Counted from the first letter of the stretch, positions 16,744-26,141 are shown. The stretch is 52,293 nt of DNA from Clostridia bacterium (GCA_029226955.1 JAQXZA010000138.1:1-52293); one strand, 5' to 3'. Numbers and translations: made by a program. Notes: generated from the letters alone by a model not told the origin.

Positions 16744-17488
16744 TTGATTTCTTCCTCGCTACGTAAATTTCACGCTCTGAATTTTGTTTCGGAACTTCAA
16801 AACTCATATCGTCATAAACGGATTCAATATCAAATCCGGCTTTTATAAGCATTTCTGTCATTTCACTGCGTGTATATGCCCGTTCCGAAAACTGCTCTGA
16901 ACTTCTGCGGTAAAGTTTTCCATCAGGCTCAAAAAAGTCAAGCGTTATCATAACTTTATTGTTTTTTTCATTGTAATTATTCTGCCACGCACAAAAAACT
17001 TTTTCTGTATCATAAATATAACAGTTATCGCCAAGAACATATTTATGCTTATAAACGGTATTTGCATCAAAAACAAAAAGTCCGTTGGGATTCATAAACA
17101 TTGAAATCCGGTCAAACGTTTTCTGAACATCAGCTGATGATGTAAGATGATTTATACTGTCAAGTGAACATATACAGGTATCAATCGTTCCGTAAAGGTC
17201 AAGGTTTTGCATTTTCTGACAAATAAACATTATATTCTGACCATTTTCAAATGCTTTCTGCTGTGCAATCGTCAGCATTTCGCACGAAGCATCTATCCCA
17301 TAAATGTCAATACCTCTTTTTTTGAGTTCAAGTGTAAGTGTTCCCGTTCCACAGGCAAGGTCAAGTGTAATTCCTGTGTTATGATTGTGTCGCTTGAACA
17401 GTTCAAGCAAATAATCCGCTTTTTTATCGTAACCGACATTCTGAGTAAGGCAGTCATAAAATTCCGCAAAATCGGAATACGCTCTCAC
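16736..17488 (-). CDS. Class I SAM-dependent methyltransferase
   Basis: A 250-aa Rossmann-fold methyltransferase. The SAM-binding motif I is LDLACGTGTLTLEL (about 43-56), an acidic residue follows in IYGIDAS, and the motif IV region is IDTCICSLDSINHL. The substrate cannot be told. It starts with GTG overlapping the yerC stop by 4 nt (GTGA) and overlaps hslO by 8 nt, so the three genes are translationally coupled. Confidence 0.85.
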   Translation of the reverse strand: MRAYSDFAEFYDCLTQNVGYDKKADYLLELFKRHNHNTGITLDLACGTGTLTLELKKRGIDIYGIDASCEMLTIAQQKAFENGQNIMFICQKMQNLDLYGTIDTCICSLDSINHLTSSADVQKTFDRISMFMNPNGLFVFDANTVYKHKYVLGDNCYIYDTEKVFCAWQNNYNEKNNKVMITLDFFEPDGKLYRRSSEQFSERAYTRSEMTEMLIKAGFDIESVYDDMSFEVPKQNSEREIYVARKKSNE

Positions 17489-17841
17489 TGTTCATTACCG
17501 TCCTTATCATCTGTTTTTTTGTTTTGTAAGTCAGTTGTATTGTCGGTGTAACCCTGTTCTTTCAGCCTTTTGAATGTAAGTGTATAGCCGTCACTGCCAT
17601 AGCTTAATGCACGGTTTACACGGCTTATTGTAGCCGTACTTGCACCTGTATGTTCAACAATTTCGTTATATATTTCGCCCTCGTTCAGCATTTTTGCAAC
17701 AACATAACGCTGTGCCATAGCCTTTATTTCGGGTACGGTACACAAATCATCAAAAAAAGCGTAACATTCATCTACTGTTTTCAGTGTAAGAATGGCTTTG
17801 AACAGAAAGTCTGTATTTTTATTTTTTATTTTCGGATTCAT
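17485..17841 (-). CDS. yerC: TrpR-superfamily regulator of the YerC/HisR type
   Basis: At 118 aa it is a TrpR-like all-helical DNA-binding protein with the helix-turn-helix EIVEHTGASTATISRVNRAL (about 65-84). Proteins of this group (YerC/YecD) have been described by comparative genomics as HisR, a histidine-responsive repressor of histidine genes in several Firmicutes. The his genes in this window (28.8-37.5 kb) make that assignment attractive, but it is inferred. ATG 17841 is chosen because GGGAGGC lies just upstream; the TTG at 17856 overlaps that site. It leads a three-gene unit. Confidence 0.8.
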   Translation of the reverse strand: MNPKIKNKNTDFLFKAILTLKTVDECYAFFDDLCTVPEIKAMAQRYVVAKMLNEGEIYNEIVEHTGASTATISRVNRALSYGSDGYTLTFKRLKEQGYTDNTTDLQNKKTDDKDGNEQ

Positions 17842-17878
17842 AGATATGCCTCCCAATCCGATATTTTATTACAATAAA

Positions 17879-17907
17879 ATTTTATCATATAAAAGTGTAA
17901 AAGTAAA
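17879..17907 (-). promoter_or_regulatory. Promoter of yerC-methyltransferase-hslO
   Basis: On the minus strand TTTACT (17902-17907), 17 nt, TAAAAT (17879-17884) with an upstream TG. A perfect 12-bp AT palindrome (ATAAAATTTTAT) overlaps the -10. Confidence 0.6.
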
Positions 17908-17921
17908 CATAAAATTTTATA

Positions 17922-17950
17922 TTGATTTTGTATGCTTTTAATCATATAAT
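17922..17950 (+). promoter_or_regulatory. Promoter of the Smr gene
   Basis: TTGATT (17922-17927), 17 nt, TATAAT (17945-17950). Confidence 0.65.
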
Positions 17951-17986
17951 TGTTTTAATATTAAATGTGAAAGTGTGGTAATTATT

Positions 17987-18220
17987 ATGCCATATTCAAT
18001 AGAAATAGATTTACACGGTCATACAGTTGAATCTGCTAAAACACTTCTTAATGATTCACTTAAAAAACTTCCGAAAGATGTTCGTGAAATTAACGTTATA
18101 CACGGCTATCGTGGCGGAACTGCCTTGCGTGATATGGTACGCAAATACTCACACCCGAAAATAGAAAGAAAAATTCTCGGTCTTAATCAGGGAATTACGA
18201 CATTTATCATTAAAAAATAA
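17987..18220 (+). CDS. Stand-alone Smr-domain protein
   Basis: The 77-aa protein is nothing but an Smr domain: the N-terminal IDLHGHTVESA carries the LDxHG motif and the middle VIHGYRGGTALRDMV carries the HGxGxG-like loop. Smr domains occur at the end of MutS2 and in SmrB-type nucleases, and bind or cut nucleic acid, including mRNA on stalled ribosomes. It is notable that the MutS2 protein in this window lacks exactly this domain. ATG 17987 is preferred over GTG 17975 because the Smr fold starts there; the ribosome site is weak in both cases. Confidence 0.85.
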   Translation: MPYSIEIDLHGHTVESAKTLLNDSLKKLPKDVREINVIHGYRGGTALRDMVRKYSHPKIERKILGLNQGITTFIIKK

Positions 18221-18228
18221 TGTTTATA

Positions 18229-18870
18229 TTATCCGTTTACCATTTTTTCGGATAGTGAACGCAATTTTTTGCACTCCTGTTCAATATTTTCAGCAGAAAA
18301 TATTGAGGATACAAGTGCAACACCGTCAACACCAAGTCCTGAAAGCTGTAATATATTTTCGCTTGAAATACCGCCTATCGCAACCACAGGAATTGAAACG
18401 GCTTTGCATATTTCAGAAACAGTCCGAAAAGAAACAGAACTTGCGTCAATCTTTGTTGATGTATTGAAAACCGCTCCTACACCAAGATAATCTGCACCAT
18501 TCTTTTCGGCAAGAACAGCCTGTTCTACTGTTCGGGCGGAAACTCCTATTATCATATTTTCACCAACAAGTTTTCGTACATTTTCTGCCTGCATATCGTG
18601 CTGACCGACGTGTACTCCGTCAGCACCGCTTTTTAGTGCAATATCTACATTATCATTGATTATGAGCGGAACATTGTAACTGTTGCAAAGCGACTTTATC
18701 TTTAAAGCCTCTTCTAAAAATTTTTCATCATCAAGATTTTTTTCACGCAGTTGTAAACAGGTTATTCCGCCTTTTAATGCGTCTTCAATCTGTTCATATA
18801 ATGTTTTTTTACCTGTCCACATACGGTCTGTTACGGCATAAAGTAACATATTTTTCTTATCACATTTCAT
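18229..18870 (-). CDS. thiE: Thiamine-phosphate synthase
   Basis: ThiE joins the hydroxymethylpyrimidine diphosphate and thiazole phosphate moieties into thiamine phosphate. The 213-aa TIM barrel shows CLQLREKN, the INDNVDIAL stretch and GVHVGQHD, then GVGAVFNTSTK and VVAIGGI near the phosphate site. No other thiamine gene and no TPP riboswitch lie next to it. An AAAGG site lies 12 nt before the ATG. Its stop is only 8 nt from the end of the convergent Smr gene. Confidence 0.95.
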   Translation of the reverse strand: MKCDKKNMLLYAVTDRMWTGKKTLYEQIEDALKGGITCLQLREKNLDDEKFLEEALKIKSLCNSYNVPLIINDNVDIALKSGADGVHVGQHDMQAENVRKLVGENMIIGVSARTVEQAVLAEKNGADYLGVGAVFNTSTKIDASSVSFRTVSEICKAVSIPVVAIGGISSENILQLSGLGVDGVALVSSIFSAENIEQECKKLRSLSEKMVNG

Positions 18871-18927
18871 ATTCAGTACTGCCTTTCATTGTTCTTTTAA
18901 TCAAATAAATGATTTTGACACAAAAAT

Positions 18928-18955
18928 GCCTGTCTGAACCAGCACACAGACAGGC
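18928..18955 (-). terminator. Terminator after the GH13 amylase gene
   Basis: GCCTGTCTG (18928-18936) pairs with CAGACAGGC (18947-18955). On the minus strand it is followed by ATTTTTG. It separates the amylase gene from thiE. Confidence 0.8.
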
Positions 18956-19059
18956 AATCTTGTCAAAAAGAAATATTACCGTAAAAACTTCTTTTTCATA
19001 CTTTCCTTGAATCAAATGATAAATAATACGAAAAAATTTCCATATCCTTTAATAGTTTA

Positions 19060-20607
19060 TTAAAGCTTAATAAGTGCTATTGTTTGTGGTTGCATAACTA
19101 TTTTACCGTCTGAAATGGTATGACTTCCGATTTCAAATACTGTTTCACCACTGTGTTCAAACGGTGCTGACTGCTCGTTTTCAGTCGGATTAACCGCAAT
19201 TATAAACTGACCACGTTTGAATATAAACGGATATATTTCTTTTTCAGCATAAACAACCTCAAAATCTCCGTCAGCCTGTAAATCCTTATTTGCGTGGCGT
19301 ATTGCAATAACTTTTCTTAGTGTGTTGAGAATAGAGTTTTCGTCTTTTTCCTGTGCCTCAACTGTCGGTGCGTCTACACTGCTGTCAACAGGAAGATAAA
19401 GGTCTTTGCTGTCTGCACTTGAAAATCCGTGATTTGCGGAACTGTCCCACTGCATAGGAGTACGTGTACCTGTACGGCTGTAACCGCCCTCTTTGCTCTT
19501 TAAACCGTCAATGAACTTCATTCCTATTTCGTCGCCATAGTAAAGGAACGGTACACCCGGCATCATAAATATAAATGAATATGCAATTTTCGCTTCAAGC
19601 GGTGAAAACATCTTTGTCATTCGTGGAGTATCGTGGTTACAGGTGATAAAGCTGATATAGCCTTTGTCTTTTGTGTTTTTAAGGTCATCAAGGTATTCAT
19701 CAAGGAATTTTGTAATATCGCCTTTACCCTCTTTTCCGAATACCGCTTTGCACTCGCCGCTTTTCTGTTCTTTATCTCTGAATAAAATTCTGTATCCGTT
19801 TGTGTCGTGGTCAAGATAAAAATCGCAATGAAAACCTGCATTCAATGAAACTTGTGGGTTACACCATTCAGATACAATAGCTGCCTCAGGATATTCATTG
19901 TCAAGCATTTGACGTATGCCACGCCATATTTTACAAGTTTCGGGTTTTTCACCGTCCTCGTTTTTAACAAGAGAGTCAGCCATATCAACTCTGAAACCGT
20001 CACAACCCATATCAAGCCAAAAACGCATAACATCTTTCATAGCCTCAACTGTTGCAAGGCAATCAGGATGTGACGGCGGAAGCTGCCAAGCCGGATGGGA
20101 TATATTGTTAAAGCCGTAGTTCAATGCCGGCTGAGAACTGAAAAAGTTTACAAGATAGTTGCCGTCCCTTTCGGTAACACCGCAGATAAATTTATACTGA
20201 GGCGGTGCCTCCCATACGCTGTCTGTCCAGGTATAACGGTTTGTGTATTCGTTTTTGTCTGCTTTTTTGCTCTGCAAGAACCATTCGCACTGATCTGATG
20301 TGTGTCCGGGAACAAGGTCAAGAAGAATTTTTATTCCCTTTTCGTGTGCTGTTTCAAAAAGATGTTTCAAGTCATCATTTGTACCGTAACGCTCCGCTAC
20401 AAGATAATAATTTCTTACATCATATCCAGCGTCCATAAACGGTGAATCAAAAACAGGATTAAGCCATATTGCATTACAGCCAAGGCTTTTTACATAATCA
20501 AGTTTTGACTCTATTCCCTTGATGTCACCTATTCCGTCACCGTTGCTGTCACAAAATGTCTGAGGGTATATTTCGTAGAATACTGCGTCTTTTAACCAGT
20601 TTAGCAT
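19060..20607 (-). CDS. GH13 alpha-amylase-family enzyme, cytoplasmic
   Basis: A 515-aa family GH13 glycoside hydrolase with no signal peptide, so it acts on imported malto-oligosaccharides or related alpha-glucosides. The conserved regions are visible: DLVPGHTS (97-104), GFRVD with nucleophile D208, VSEW with acid/base E247, and NHD with D326. A calcium-type loop DSNGDGIGD lies at 20-28. The C-terminal beta domain starts near 430. Relatives include oligo-1,6-glucosidases, maltogenic enzymes and trehalose synthases, and the exact specificity cannot be assigned. It is a single gene with a terminator downstream and an AGGT ribosome site upstream. Confidence 0.85.
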   Translation of the reverse strand: MLNWLKDAVFYEIYPQTFCDSNGDGIGDIKGIESKLDYVKSLGCNAIWLNPVFDSPFMDAGYDVRNYYLVAERYGTNDDLKHLFETAHEKGIKILLDLVPGHTSDQCEWFLQSKKADKNEYTNRYTWTDSVWEAPPQYKFICGVTERDGNYLVNFFSSQPALNYGFNNISHPAWQLPPSHPDCLATVEAMKDVMRFWLDMGCDGFRVDMADSLVKNEDGEKPETCKIWRGIRQMLDNEYPEAAIVSEWCNPQVSLNAGFHCDFYLDHDTNGYRILFRDKEQKSGECKAVFGKEGKGDITKFLDEYLDDLKNTKDKGYISFITCNHDTPRMTKMFSPLEAKIAYSFIFMMPGVPFLYYGDEIGMKFIDGLKSKEGGYSRTGTRTPMQWDSSANHGFSSADSKDLYLPVDSSVDAPTVEAQEKDENSILNTLRKVIAIRHANKDLQADGDFEVVYAEKEIYPFIFKRGQFIIAVNPTENEQSAPFEHSGETVFEIGSHTISDGKIVMQPQTIALIKL

Positions 20608-20695
20608 ATTAAACCTCCATATATTTTTTTGTTTTGTTGTATTTTTATTGTATCATATTATTTTTATTTATACAACAGGCAAAATATAATTAAAA

Positions 20696-20704
20696 TGATA
20701 TAAT
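20696..20704 (+). promoter_or_regulatory. Extended -10 promoter of the AGCS symporter gene
   Basis: TGA-TATAAT (20696-20704) is an extended -10 with a poor -35. The leader of about 75 nt contains no glycine riboswitch signature. Confidence 0.5.
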
Positions 20705-20785
20705 AATGCTTTTTGGAAAACAGTGTTTCATTTCGGAATAAAAACATATATATTCATAAAGGCTTTCGGAAAGTGTGTGATATAT

Positions 20786-22126
20786 ATGGAAATAATTTCA
20801 AAAATAAATTCTTTTATCAACGGTATTGTATGGGGACCGTTTATGCTGTGTTTTTTGCTTGGCGTAGGAATATTTTTTACTTTCAAGCTAAAATTTTTTC
20901 AGATTGTTCATTTCAAAACCTGGTGGAATGAAACAGCAATGTCGCTTTTCAGAAAAAACAGCCGCAAACACACAAACGGCAAAATATCATCATTTCAGGC
21001 AATGGCAACAGCACTTGCGGGAGCTATCGGAACAGGAAATATAGTGGGTGTTGCCGGTGCTATAAGTCTTGGCGGTGCAGGAGCAATTTTCTGGATGTGG
21101 ATTGCCTCATTTTTCGGAATGGCTACAATATTTGCTGAAAATGTCCTTGGTGTAAAATATCGTAGCCGAATCGGCGGAAAATTTGTCGGAGGACCGATGT
21201 ATTATATTGAAAAAGGTATGCACTGTAAGTGGCTTGCCGTTATTTTTGCAATTTTCTGTACGATTGCGGCTCTCGGAATGGGAAATATGACTCAGGCAAA
21301 CTCTGTTTCGGGATCGTTGGAAAACGGTTTTGGCATTTCACCACAAATAAGTGGAATTTTATTGTCTGTACTTGTTGGAATTATTATTTTCGGTGGTATA
21401 GGAAGAATTGCATCAATAACGGAAAAAATAGTTCCTTTTATGGCGGTTATTTATACAATTGCAGCTTTAATTGTAATTTCAGTAAATTATAAAAATATAC
21501 CGTCAGCTTTTCAAAAAATATTTGTACAGGCATTTGACCTCAATGCCGCTGCCGGAGGATTTATGGGTTATGGTATGGCAAGAGCCGTAAAATACGGAAT
21601 TTCAAGGGGGGTTTTTTCAAACGAGGCGGGTTTGGGAAGTTCACCGATTGTACACGCTGCCGCTGATACCGATAATCCCTACAAGCAAGGAATGTGGGGA
21701 ATATTTCAGGTTTTTATCGATACAATAGTACTTTGTACTCTTATGGCACTTTGTATTCTTACAACAGAATCAAATTACAGTGGACTTGATGGCATAAAAC
21801 TCAGCACAGCCTCATTTGAAAGTGTTCTCGGTTCAACAGGAACATATTTTATGACTTTATCTATTATACTTTTTGCGTTTGCAACTCTTATTTCGTGGTC
21901 ATATTACGGTGAACGAAGTCTTGAATATCTTAGCGGCGGAAAGTTTATTATGCCTTACCGTGTGTGTTATGCATTGATAACATATATAGGCTGTACAATG
22001 GAAATTTCGCTTGTATGGGAAATTTCCGATACTCTCAATGGTCTTATGGCAATACCTAATCTTATTGCACTGCTGTTTCTTTCTCGTGATATTGATTACA
22101 AAAATTTGCAACAAATAAATGCTTGA
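20786..22126 (+). CDS. Alanine/glycine:cation symporter (AGCS family)
   Basis: This 446-aa membrane protein imports alanine or glycine with sodium. The AGCS signatures are clear: WGPFMLCFLLGVGIFFT at the start, ATALAGAIGTGNIVGVAGAI and GIFSNEAGLGSSPI-like GVFSNEAGLGSSP (about 280-292). Start 20786 gives the usual family N terminus (MEIISKINSFINGIVWGP); the longer frame from GTG 20723 adds 21 atypical residues, although the ribosome site before 20786 (GGAAAG at 13 nt) is weak. It is followed by glyS, whose own promoter lies between. Confidence 0.9.
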   Translation: MEIISKINSFINGIVWGPFMLCFLLGVGIFFTFKLKFFQIVHFKTWWNETAMSLFRKNSRKHTNGKISSFQAMATALAGAIGTGNIVGVAGAISLGGAGAIFWMWIASFFGMATIFAENVLGVKYRSRIGGKFVGGPMYYIEKGMHCKWLAVIFAIFCTIAALGMGNMTQANSVSGSLENGFGISPQISGILLSVLVGIIIFGGIGRIASITEKIVPFMAVIYTIAALIVISVNYKNIPSAFQKIFVQAFDLNAAAGGFMGYGMARAVKYGISRGVFSNEAGLGSSPIVHAAADTDNPYKQGMWGIFQVFIDTIVLCTLMALCILTTESNYSGLDGIKLSTASFESVLGSTGTYFMTLSIILFAFATLISWSYYGERSLEYLSGGKFIMPYRVCYALITYIGCTMEISLVWEISDTLNGLMAIPNLIALLFLSRDIDYKNLQQINA

Positions 22127-22191
22127 ATGATTAAAAGCGTCGGCATTTACAATTCAATATAATAAAAATTTTCTAAATTTACCTTTATGTC

Positions 22192-22220
22192 TTGAAGTAT
22201 GATTAAAAAAATGTTAAAAT
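22192..22220 (+). promoter_or_regulatory. glyS promoter
   Basis: TTGAAG (22192-22197), 17 nt, TAAAAT (22215-22220) with TG before the -10. No T-box leader fits in the short gap. Confidence 0.65.
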
Positions 22221-22252
22221 AAGTGTCACAATGCGTTATGGAGGAATTTAAA

Positions 22253-23629
22253 ATGCAAAACACAGAAAAAACAATGGACAAAATCGTTGCACTCTGTAAA
22301 AACAGAGGCTTTGTATATCCGGGTTCTGAAATCTACGGCGGACTCGCAAACACCTGGGACTATGGTCCGCTCGGAATGGCTCTGAAAAATAACATCAAAT
22401 CTGCCTGGCTTAAAAAATTTGTACAGGAAAACAAATACAATGTCGGACTGGATTCCGCAATTCTTATGAACCCTCAGACGTGGGTTGCCTCAGGACATCT
22501 CGGCGGCTTTTCTGATCCGCTTATGGACTGTAAAGAATGTAAAACTCGTCACCGTGCTGATAATCTTATTGAAGATTTTGATGGTACAAATGTTGCAGGT
22601 TGGTCAAATGAACAAATGATGGACTACATCAAAGAAAAGCAAATTCCGTGTCCAAACTGTGGAAAACATAACTTTACTGATATTCGCCAGTTTAACCTTA
22701 TGTTCAAAACATTCCAGGGTGTTACAGAAGACAGCAAAAACGAAATTTATCTTCGTCCTGAAACTGCACAGGGTATCTTTGTAAACTTTGCGAATATTCA
22801 GAGAACAAGCCGTAAGAAAGTTCCTTTTGGTGTTGCACAGATTGGTAAATCATTCCGTAACGAAATTACTCCGGGAAACTTTATTTTCCGTGTTCGTGAG
22901 TTTGAACAAATGGAACTTGAATTTTTCTGCAAACCGGGAACAGACCTTGAATGGTTTGAATATTGGAGAGGTTTCTGCCGTGACTGGCTCTATTCACTCA
23001 ATATGAAACCTGAAAATCTCCGTCTTCGTGACCACGACAAAGAGGAACTTTGTTTCTACTCAAAAGCAACAACAGACTTTGAGTATCTCTTCCCATTCGG
23101 TTGGGGTGAACTTTGGGGTGTTGCCGACAGAACCGACTATGACCTCACACAGCATATTAACACAAGCGGTAAGAGTCTTGAATATTTTGACCCACAGACA
23201 AACGAAAAATACATTCCTTATGTTATTGAACCGTCGCTCGGTGTTGAACGTCTATTCCTTGCACTTGTTGTTGAGGCTTATGACGAAGAAAAGATTGACG
23301 AAAAAGACACAAGAGTTGTTCTCAGACTTCATCCCGCTCTTGCTCCGTTCAAAGCCGCTGTTCTTCCGCTTTCAAAGAAACTTTCAGAGAAAGCAGATGA
23401 AGTATATTCAATGTTACAGAAAAACTTTATGGTTGATTATGATGACGCAGGCTCAATCGGTAAACGTTATCGCCGTCAGGACGAAATTGGTACTCCGTTC
23501 TGTATAACTTATGACTTTGATAGTGTTGATGATAATTGTGTAACAGTACGTGACAGAGATACAATGGCTCAGGAACGTGTTTCTATTGATAAACTCGTTG
23601 ATTATATAAACGATAAAATTAAATTTTGA
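22253..23629 (+). CDS. glyS: Glycine-tRNA ligase (single-chain class II type)
   Basis: The 458-aa enzyme is the homodimeric glycyl-tRNA synthetase type (also called GlyQS), not the alpha2-beta2 type. Class II motifs are visible: motif 2 [24 protein letters not shown] (about 198-221) and motif 3 around [13 protein letters not shown] zinc-like cluster CKEC...CPNC lies at about 88-135. The C-terminal anticodon-binding domain starts near residue 360. Start 22253 is fixed by GGAGG (22240-22244); the upstream start at 22223 would include this site. Confidence 0.96.
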   Translation: MQNTEKTMDKIVALCKNRGFVYPGSEIYGGLANTWDYGPLGMALKNNIKSAWLKKFVQENKYNVGLDSAILMNPQTWVASGHLGGFSDPLMDCKECKTRHRADNLIEDFDGTNVAGWSNEQMMDYIKEKQIPCPNCGKHNFTDIRQFNLMFKTFQGVTEDSKNEIYLRPETAQGIFVNFANIQRTSRKKVPFGVAQIGKSFRNEITPGNFIFRVREFEQMELEFFCKPGTDLEWFEYWRGFCRDWLYSLNMKPENLRLRDHDKEELCFYSKATTDFEYLFPFGWGELWGVADRTDYDLTQHINTSGKSLEYFDPQTNEKYIPYVIEPSLGVERLFLALVVEAYDEEKIDEKDTRVVLRLHPALAPFKAAVLPLSKKLSEKADEVYSMLQKNFMVDYDDAGSIGKRYRRQDEIGTPFCITYDFDSVDDNCVTVRDRDTMAQERVSIDKLVDYINDKIKF

Positions 23630-23667
23630 GTTAATAAAAATATAACAATACAGTTTCTGAACGAATA

Positions 23668-23702
23668 AAAACAGGTGGTGGAACTCTTCCTCCACCTGTT
23701 TT
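23668..23702 (+). terminator. glyS terminator
   Basis: AAAACAGGTGG (23668-23678) pairs with CCACCTGTTTT (23692-23702), ending in a short T-run. Confidence 0.8.
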
Positions 23703-23718
23703 AATATGGAGTGGTGTT

Positions 23719-24315
23719 ATGAAAATTGAAAAACTTTTAAAAAAAACATACAAAGCTTTTTTTATTATTTTATCTTTGTTATTTGCCTTAATTTTTTTGT
23801 TTATTTATATACTTTATTTAAGTCCGCATAGAATAACAGGTTCAGCAGAAACAGATTGTTACATTGTTTTAGGGTTGTTAGTTGTTGTTACGATAGCCAT
23901 TTTGTTTGGACTATTAGTCAAAATACCAAGAATAAATAAAGCACTATCAAGAAACGATATTGATGAGATAAACAGATACTTAAACAACCATTCTGATGGT
24001 AACTATCCGAAAATGTCAGTTTTTATTACCAATAAAGTTTTAATATCGGCAACTTTTTCGTATATTATAGATATTATTGATATTCAAAGTATATGTATTT
24101 CCTCGAAAATATGTTATTCCAAAAGTAAACAAGGAGAAGAATTTTGTATAAACATTTTGCTCAAAAACGGTGAAGAAGTAATTTTTTACAAGCGGGCTTT
24201 TTATGATAATACTACTATTCTTATAATAAAAAATGAAATTTGTCAATTTGGCAGCAAAATAAGAAATGATTTTCCATATGTTAATCTTGTTTCTAATATT
24301 AATACTACCTACTGA
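23719..24315 (+). CDS. Two-helix membrane protein of unknown function
   Basis: I do not recognise this 198-aa protein. It has two membrane helices (about 13-35 and 45-68), then a soluble, Ile-rich C-terminal domain (about 75-198) that reads as mostly beta strands with a final helix, perhaps a PH-like fold as in YcxB-type proteins. It starts after GGAG with good spacing, 16 nt after the glyS terminator, and is followed by azlC after 28 nt. It is more AT-rich and less conserved-looking than its neighbours. Confidence 0.6.
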   Translation: MKIEKLLKKTYKAFFIILSLLFALIFLFIYILYLSPHRITGSAETDCYIVLGLLVVVTIAILFGLLVKIPRINKALSRNDIDEINRYLNNHSDGNYPKMSVFITNKVLISATFSYIIDIIDIQSICISSKICYSKSKQGEEFCINILLKNGEEVIFYKRAFYDNTTILIIKNEICQFGSKIRNDFPYVNLVSNINTTY

Positions 24316-24343
24316 ATAAGTTAATTTTATGGAGGAAAATAAA

Positions 24344-25096
24344 ATGAAACGAAAAAACAAAAATAAATTGAATACCAATAATACTAATGTATTCAAAGAA
24401 GGAATGAAAGACGGTATTCCTATCGCACTGGGTTATTTAGCCGTATCATTTTCACTTGGAATTTCAGCGAGAAGTGCGGGGCTTAATGCTTTTCAGGGAT
24501 TTATCGCAAGTTTTTTTACAAACGCCTCAGCCGGAGAATATGCCGCTTTTACCGTTATAGCGGCTGACGCACCGTATTTTGAAATGTTGGTCGTCACGCT
24601 GATTGCAAATGCAAGGTATTTGCTTATGAGTTGTGCATTAAGTCAGAAAATACCTTCTGAACTTCCGTGGTATCATCGACTTCTTATCGGATTTGATGTA
24701 ACAGATGAGTTGTTTGGTATTACAATCAATCGTCCCGGAAAATTCAATCCTTACTATACATACGGTGCAATGATACTTGCCACTCCGTGCTGGGCAACAG
24801 GAACTATGCTCGGTATTATTGCCGGAAATATTATGCCTGCCCGTCTTGTGAGTGCTTTGAGTGTAGCATTATACGGAATGTTTCTTGCAATAATCATTCC
24901 GCCTTGCAGAAAAAATAAAGCCGTTGCACTTGTTATTATGGTCAGCTTTGCACTTAGTTATCTTATGTATTCACTGCCGTTTTTGTCGGCAATGTCAAGC
25001 GGTACAAAAACAATTGTTTTAACGATTATTATTTCTTCCGCTGCCGCTTTGCTGTTTCCCATAAAGAAAGAAGGTACAGAACAAAATGACGCATAA
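24344..25096 (+). CDS. azlC: AzlC branched-chain amino acid exporter subunit
   Basis: AzlC is the large membrane subunit of the AzlCD exporter of branched-chain amino acids and analogues. The 250-aa protein shows the family N terminus EGMKDGIPIALGYLAVSFSLG and NASAGEYAAFTVI, with 6-7 membrane helices. ATG 24344 is preceded by GGAGG (24331-24335). The preceding in-frame ATG at 24329 overlaps that site and is rejected. The stop overlaps azlD by 11 nt. Confidence 0.92.
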   Translation: MKRKNKNKLNTNNTNVFKEGMKDGIPIALGYLAVSFSLGISARSAGLNAFQGFIASFFTNASAGEYAAFTVIAADAPYFEMLVVTLIANARYLLMSCALSQKIPSELPWYHRLLIGFDVTDELFGITINRPGKFNPYYTYGAMILATPCWATGTMLGIIAGNIMPARLVSALSVALYGMFLAIIIPPCRKNKAVALVIMVSFALSYLMYSLPFLSAMSSGTKTIVLTIIISSAAALLFPIKKEGTEQNDA

Positions 25097-25391
25097 TATA
25101 TATATCTATATTGCTATTATGGTTGGTGTAACTTTTTTGATTCGTGTACTGCCACTTACTCTTATAAGGAAACAGATAAAAAATCGTTTTTTACAGTCAT
25201 TTTTATACTATGTTCCCTATGTCACTCTTGCGGTAATGACATTTCCGGCAATACTGGAAGCTACACAAAGTCCTATTTCAGCGGCTATTGCACTGGTTAT
25301 CGGACTGGTTGCCGCCTGGTTCAATCTTGGTTTGTTTAAAGTTGCGGCAATTTGCTGTGCGGTTGTATTGATTACTGAGTTTTTTATCTGA
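25086..25391 (+). CDS. azlD: AzlD small exporter subunit
   Basis: AzlD is the small partner of AzlC. The 101-aa protein has about four membrane helices and the family sequence FLIRVLPLTLIRKQIKNRF followed by YVPYVTLAVMTFPAIL. It overlaps azlC by 11 nt, so the two are translationally coupled. A strong terminator follows. Confidence 0.92.
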   Translation: MTHNIYIYIAIMVGVTFLIRVLPLTLIRKQIKNRFLQSFLYYVPYVTLAVMTFPAILEATQSPISAAIALVIGLVAAWFNLGLFKVAAICCAVVLITEFFI

Positions 25392-25403
25392 ATATTTTAT
25401 TTT

Positions 25404-25426
25404 CGGGACAGTTAAATACTGTCCCG
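25404..25426 (+). terminator. azlCD terminator
   Basis: CGGGACAGT (25404-25412), 5-nt loop, ACTGTCCCG (25418-25426), then a run of T. It lies between the convergent azlD and sigK genes. Confidence 0.9.
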
Positions 25427-25436
25427 ATTTTTTTAA

Positions 25437-26141
25437 TTATATCTGCTGATAGTTATGCTTTTCGTAGCGTTTTTTTAAATTGGACAGGGCTTTCTTTTCT
25501 ATTCTTGAAACATAAGACCTTGATATTTTCAGCATTTTTGCAACCTCACGCTGAGTTAAAGGCGACAGTCCGCCAAGTCCGTACCTTAAATTTATAATCA
25601 GCCTTTCACGTGGAGTAAGACATTCATTGATATATTTTGATAACTGTTCGGTTTTTATTTTTATATCTAAGTCATCTATCATACTGTCTTCAACACACAT
25701 TACGTCCATAAGCGTCAGAGTATTTCCGTTGCTGTCTGAGTCTATTTCATCATTAAGCGATATGTCCTGTGATGTCTTTTTTAAATTGCGGAAATACATA
25801 AGCACTTCATTTTCGATACAGCGTGACGCATAACTTGAAAGACGTATATTTTTATCGGCATCAAATGTATTGATAGCTTTTATCAGACCTATCGTTCCGA
25901 TTGAAACCAAATCATCTTGTTCAGTGCCTGAATTGTAATATTTCTTTACAATATGTGCAACAAGTCTGAGATTATGCTCTACAAGTTTGTTTCGTGCCTC
26001 TATATCTCCGTTTTTGGATTTTTGCAGATAAAATTTCTCGTCTTTTTCTGACAGTGGACGTGGAAACGCACTGGCACCTGTTACGTGCAGTGCAAAAAAC
26101 AATGACAGGTTACTAAGTAATTCAATCAGAACATTAAACAT
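25437..26141 (-). CDS. sigK: Sporulation sigma factor SigK
   Basis: SigK directs late mother-cell gene expression during spore formation. The 234-aa protein has a hydrophobic N-terminal stretch resembling the pro-sequence (about 1-22), the characteristic GASAFPRPLSEKDE, then sigma region 2 (ARNKLVEHNLRLVAHIVKKYYN) and region 4 with LTPRERLIINLRYGLGG and the helix-turn-helix REVAKMLKISRSYVSRIE. The gene is continuous, without a skin-type interruption. The ribosome site is GGGGTGAT. It supports a spore-forming host. Confidence 0.93.
   Translation of the reverse strand: MFNVLIELLSNLSLFFALHVTGASAFPRPLSEKDEKFYLQKSKNGDIEARNKLVEHNLRLVAHIVKKYYNSGTEQDDLVSIGTIGLIKAINTFDADKNIRLSSYASRCIENEVLMYFRNLKKTSQDISLNDEIDSDSNGNTLTLMDVMCVEDSMIDDLDIKIKTEQLSKYINECLTPRERLIINLRYGLGGLSPLTQREVAKMLKISRSYVSRIEKKALSNLKKRYEKHNYQQI

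Noticed and set aside
18871-18927. TPP riboswitch before thiE
   Set aside because: The gap is short, holds the upstream terminator and shows no CTGAGA-type element.
20608-20785. Glycine riboswitch before the AGCS symporter
   Set aside because: No tandem aptamer signature and the leader is only about 75 nt.
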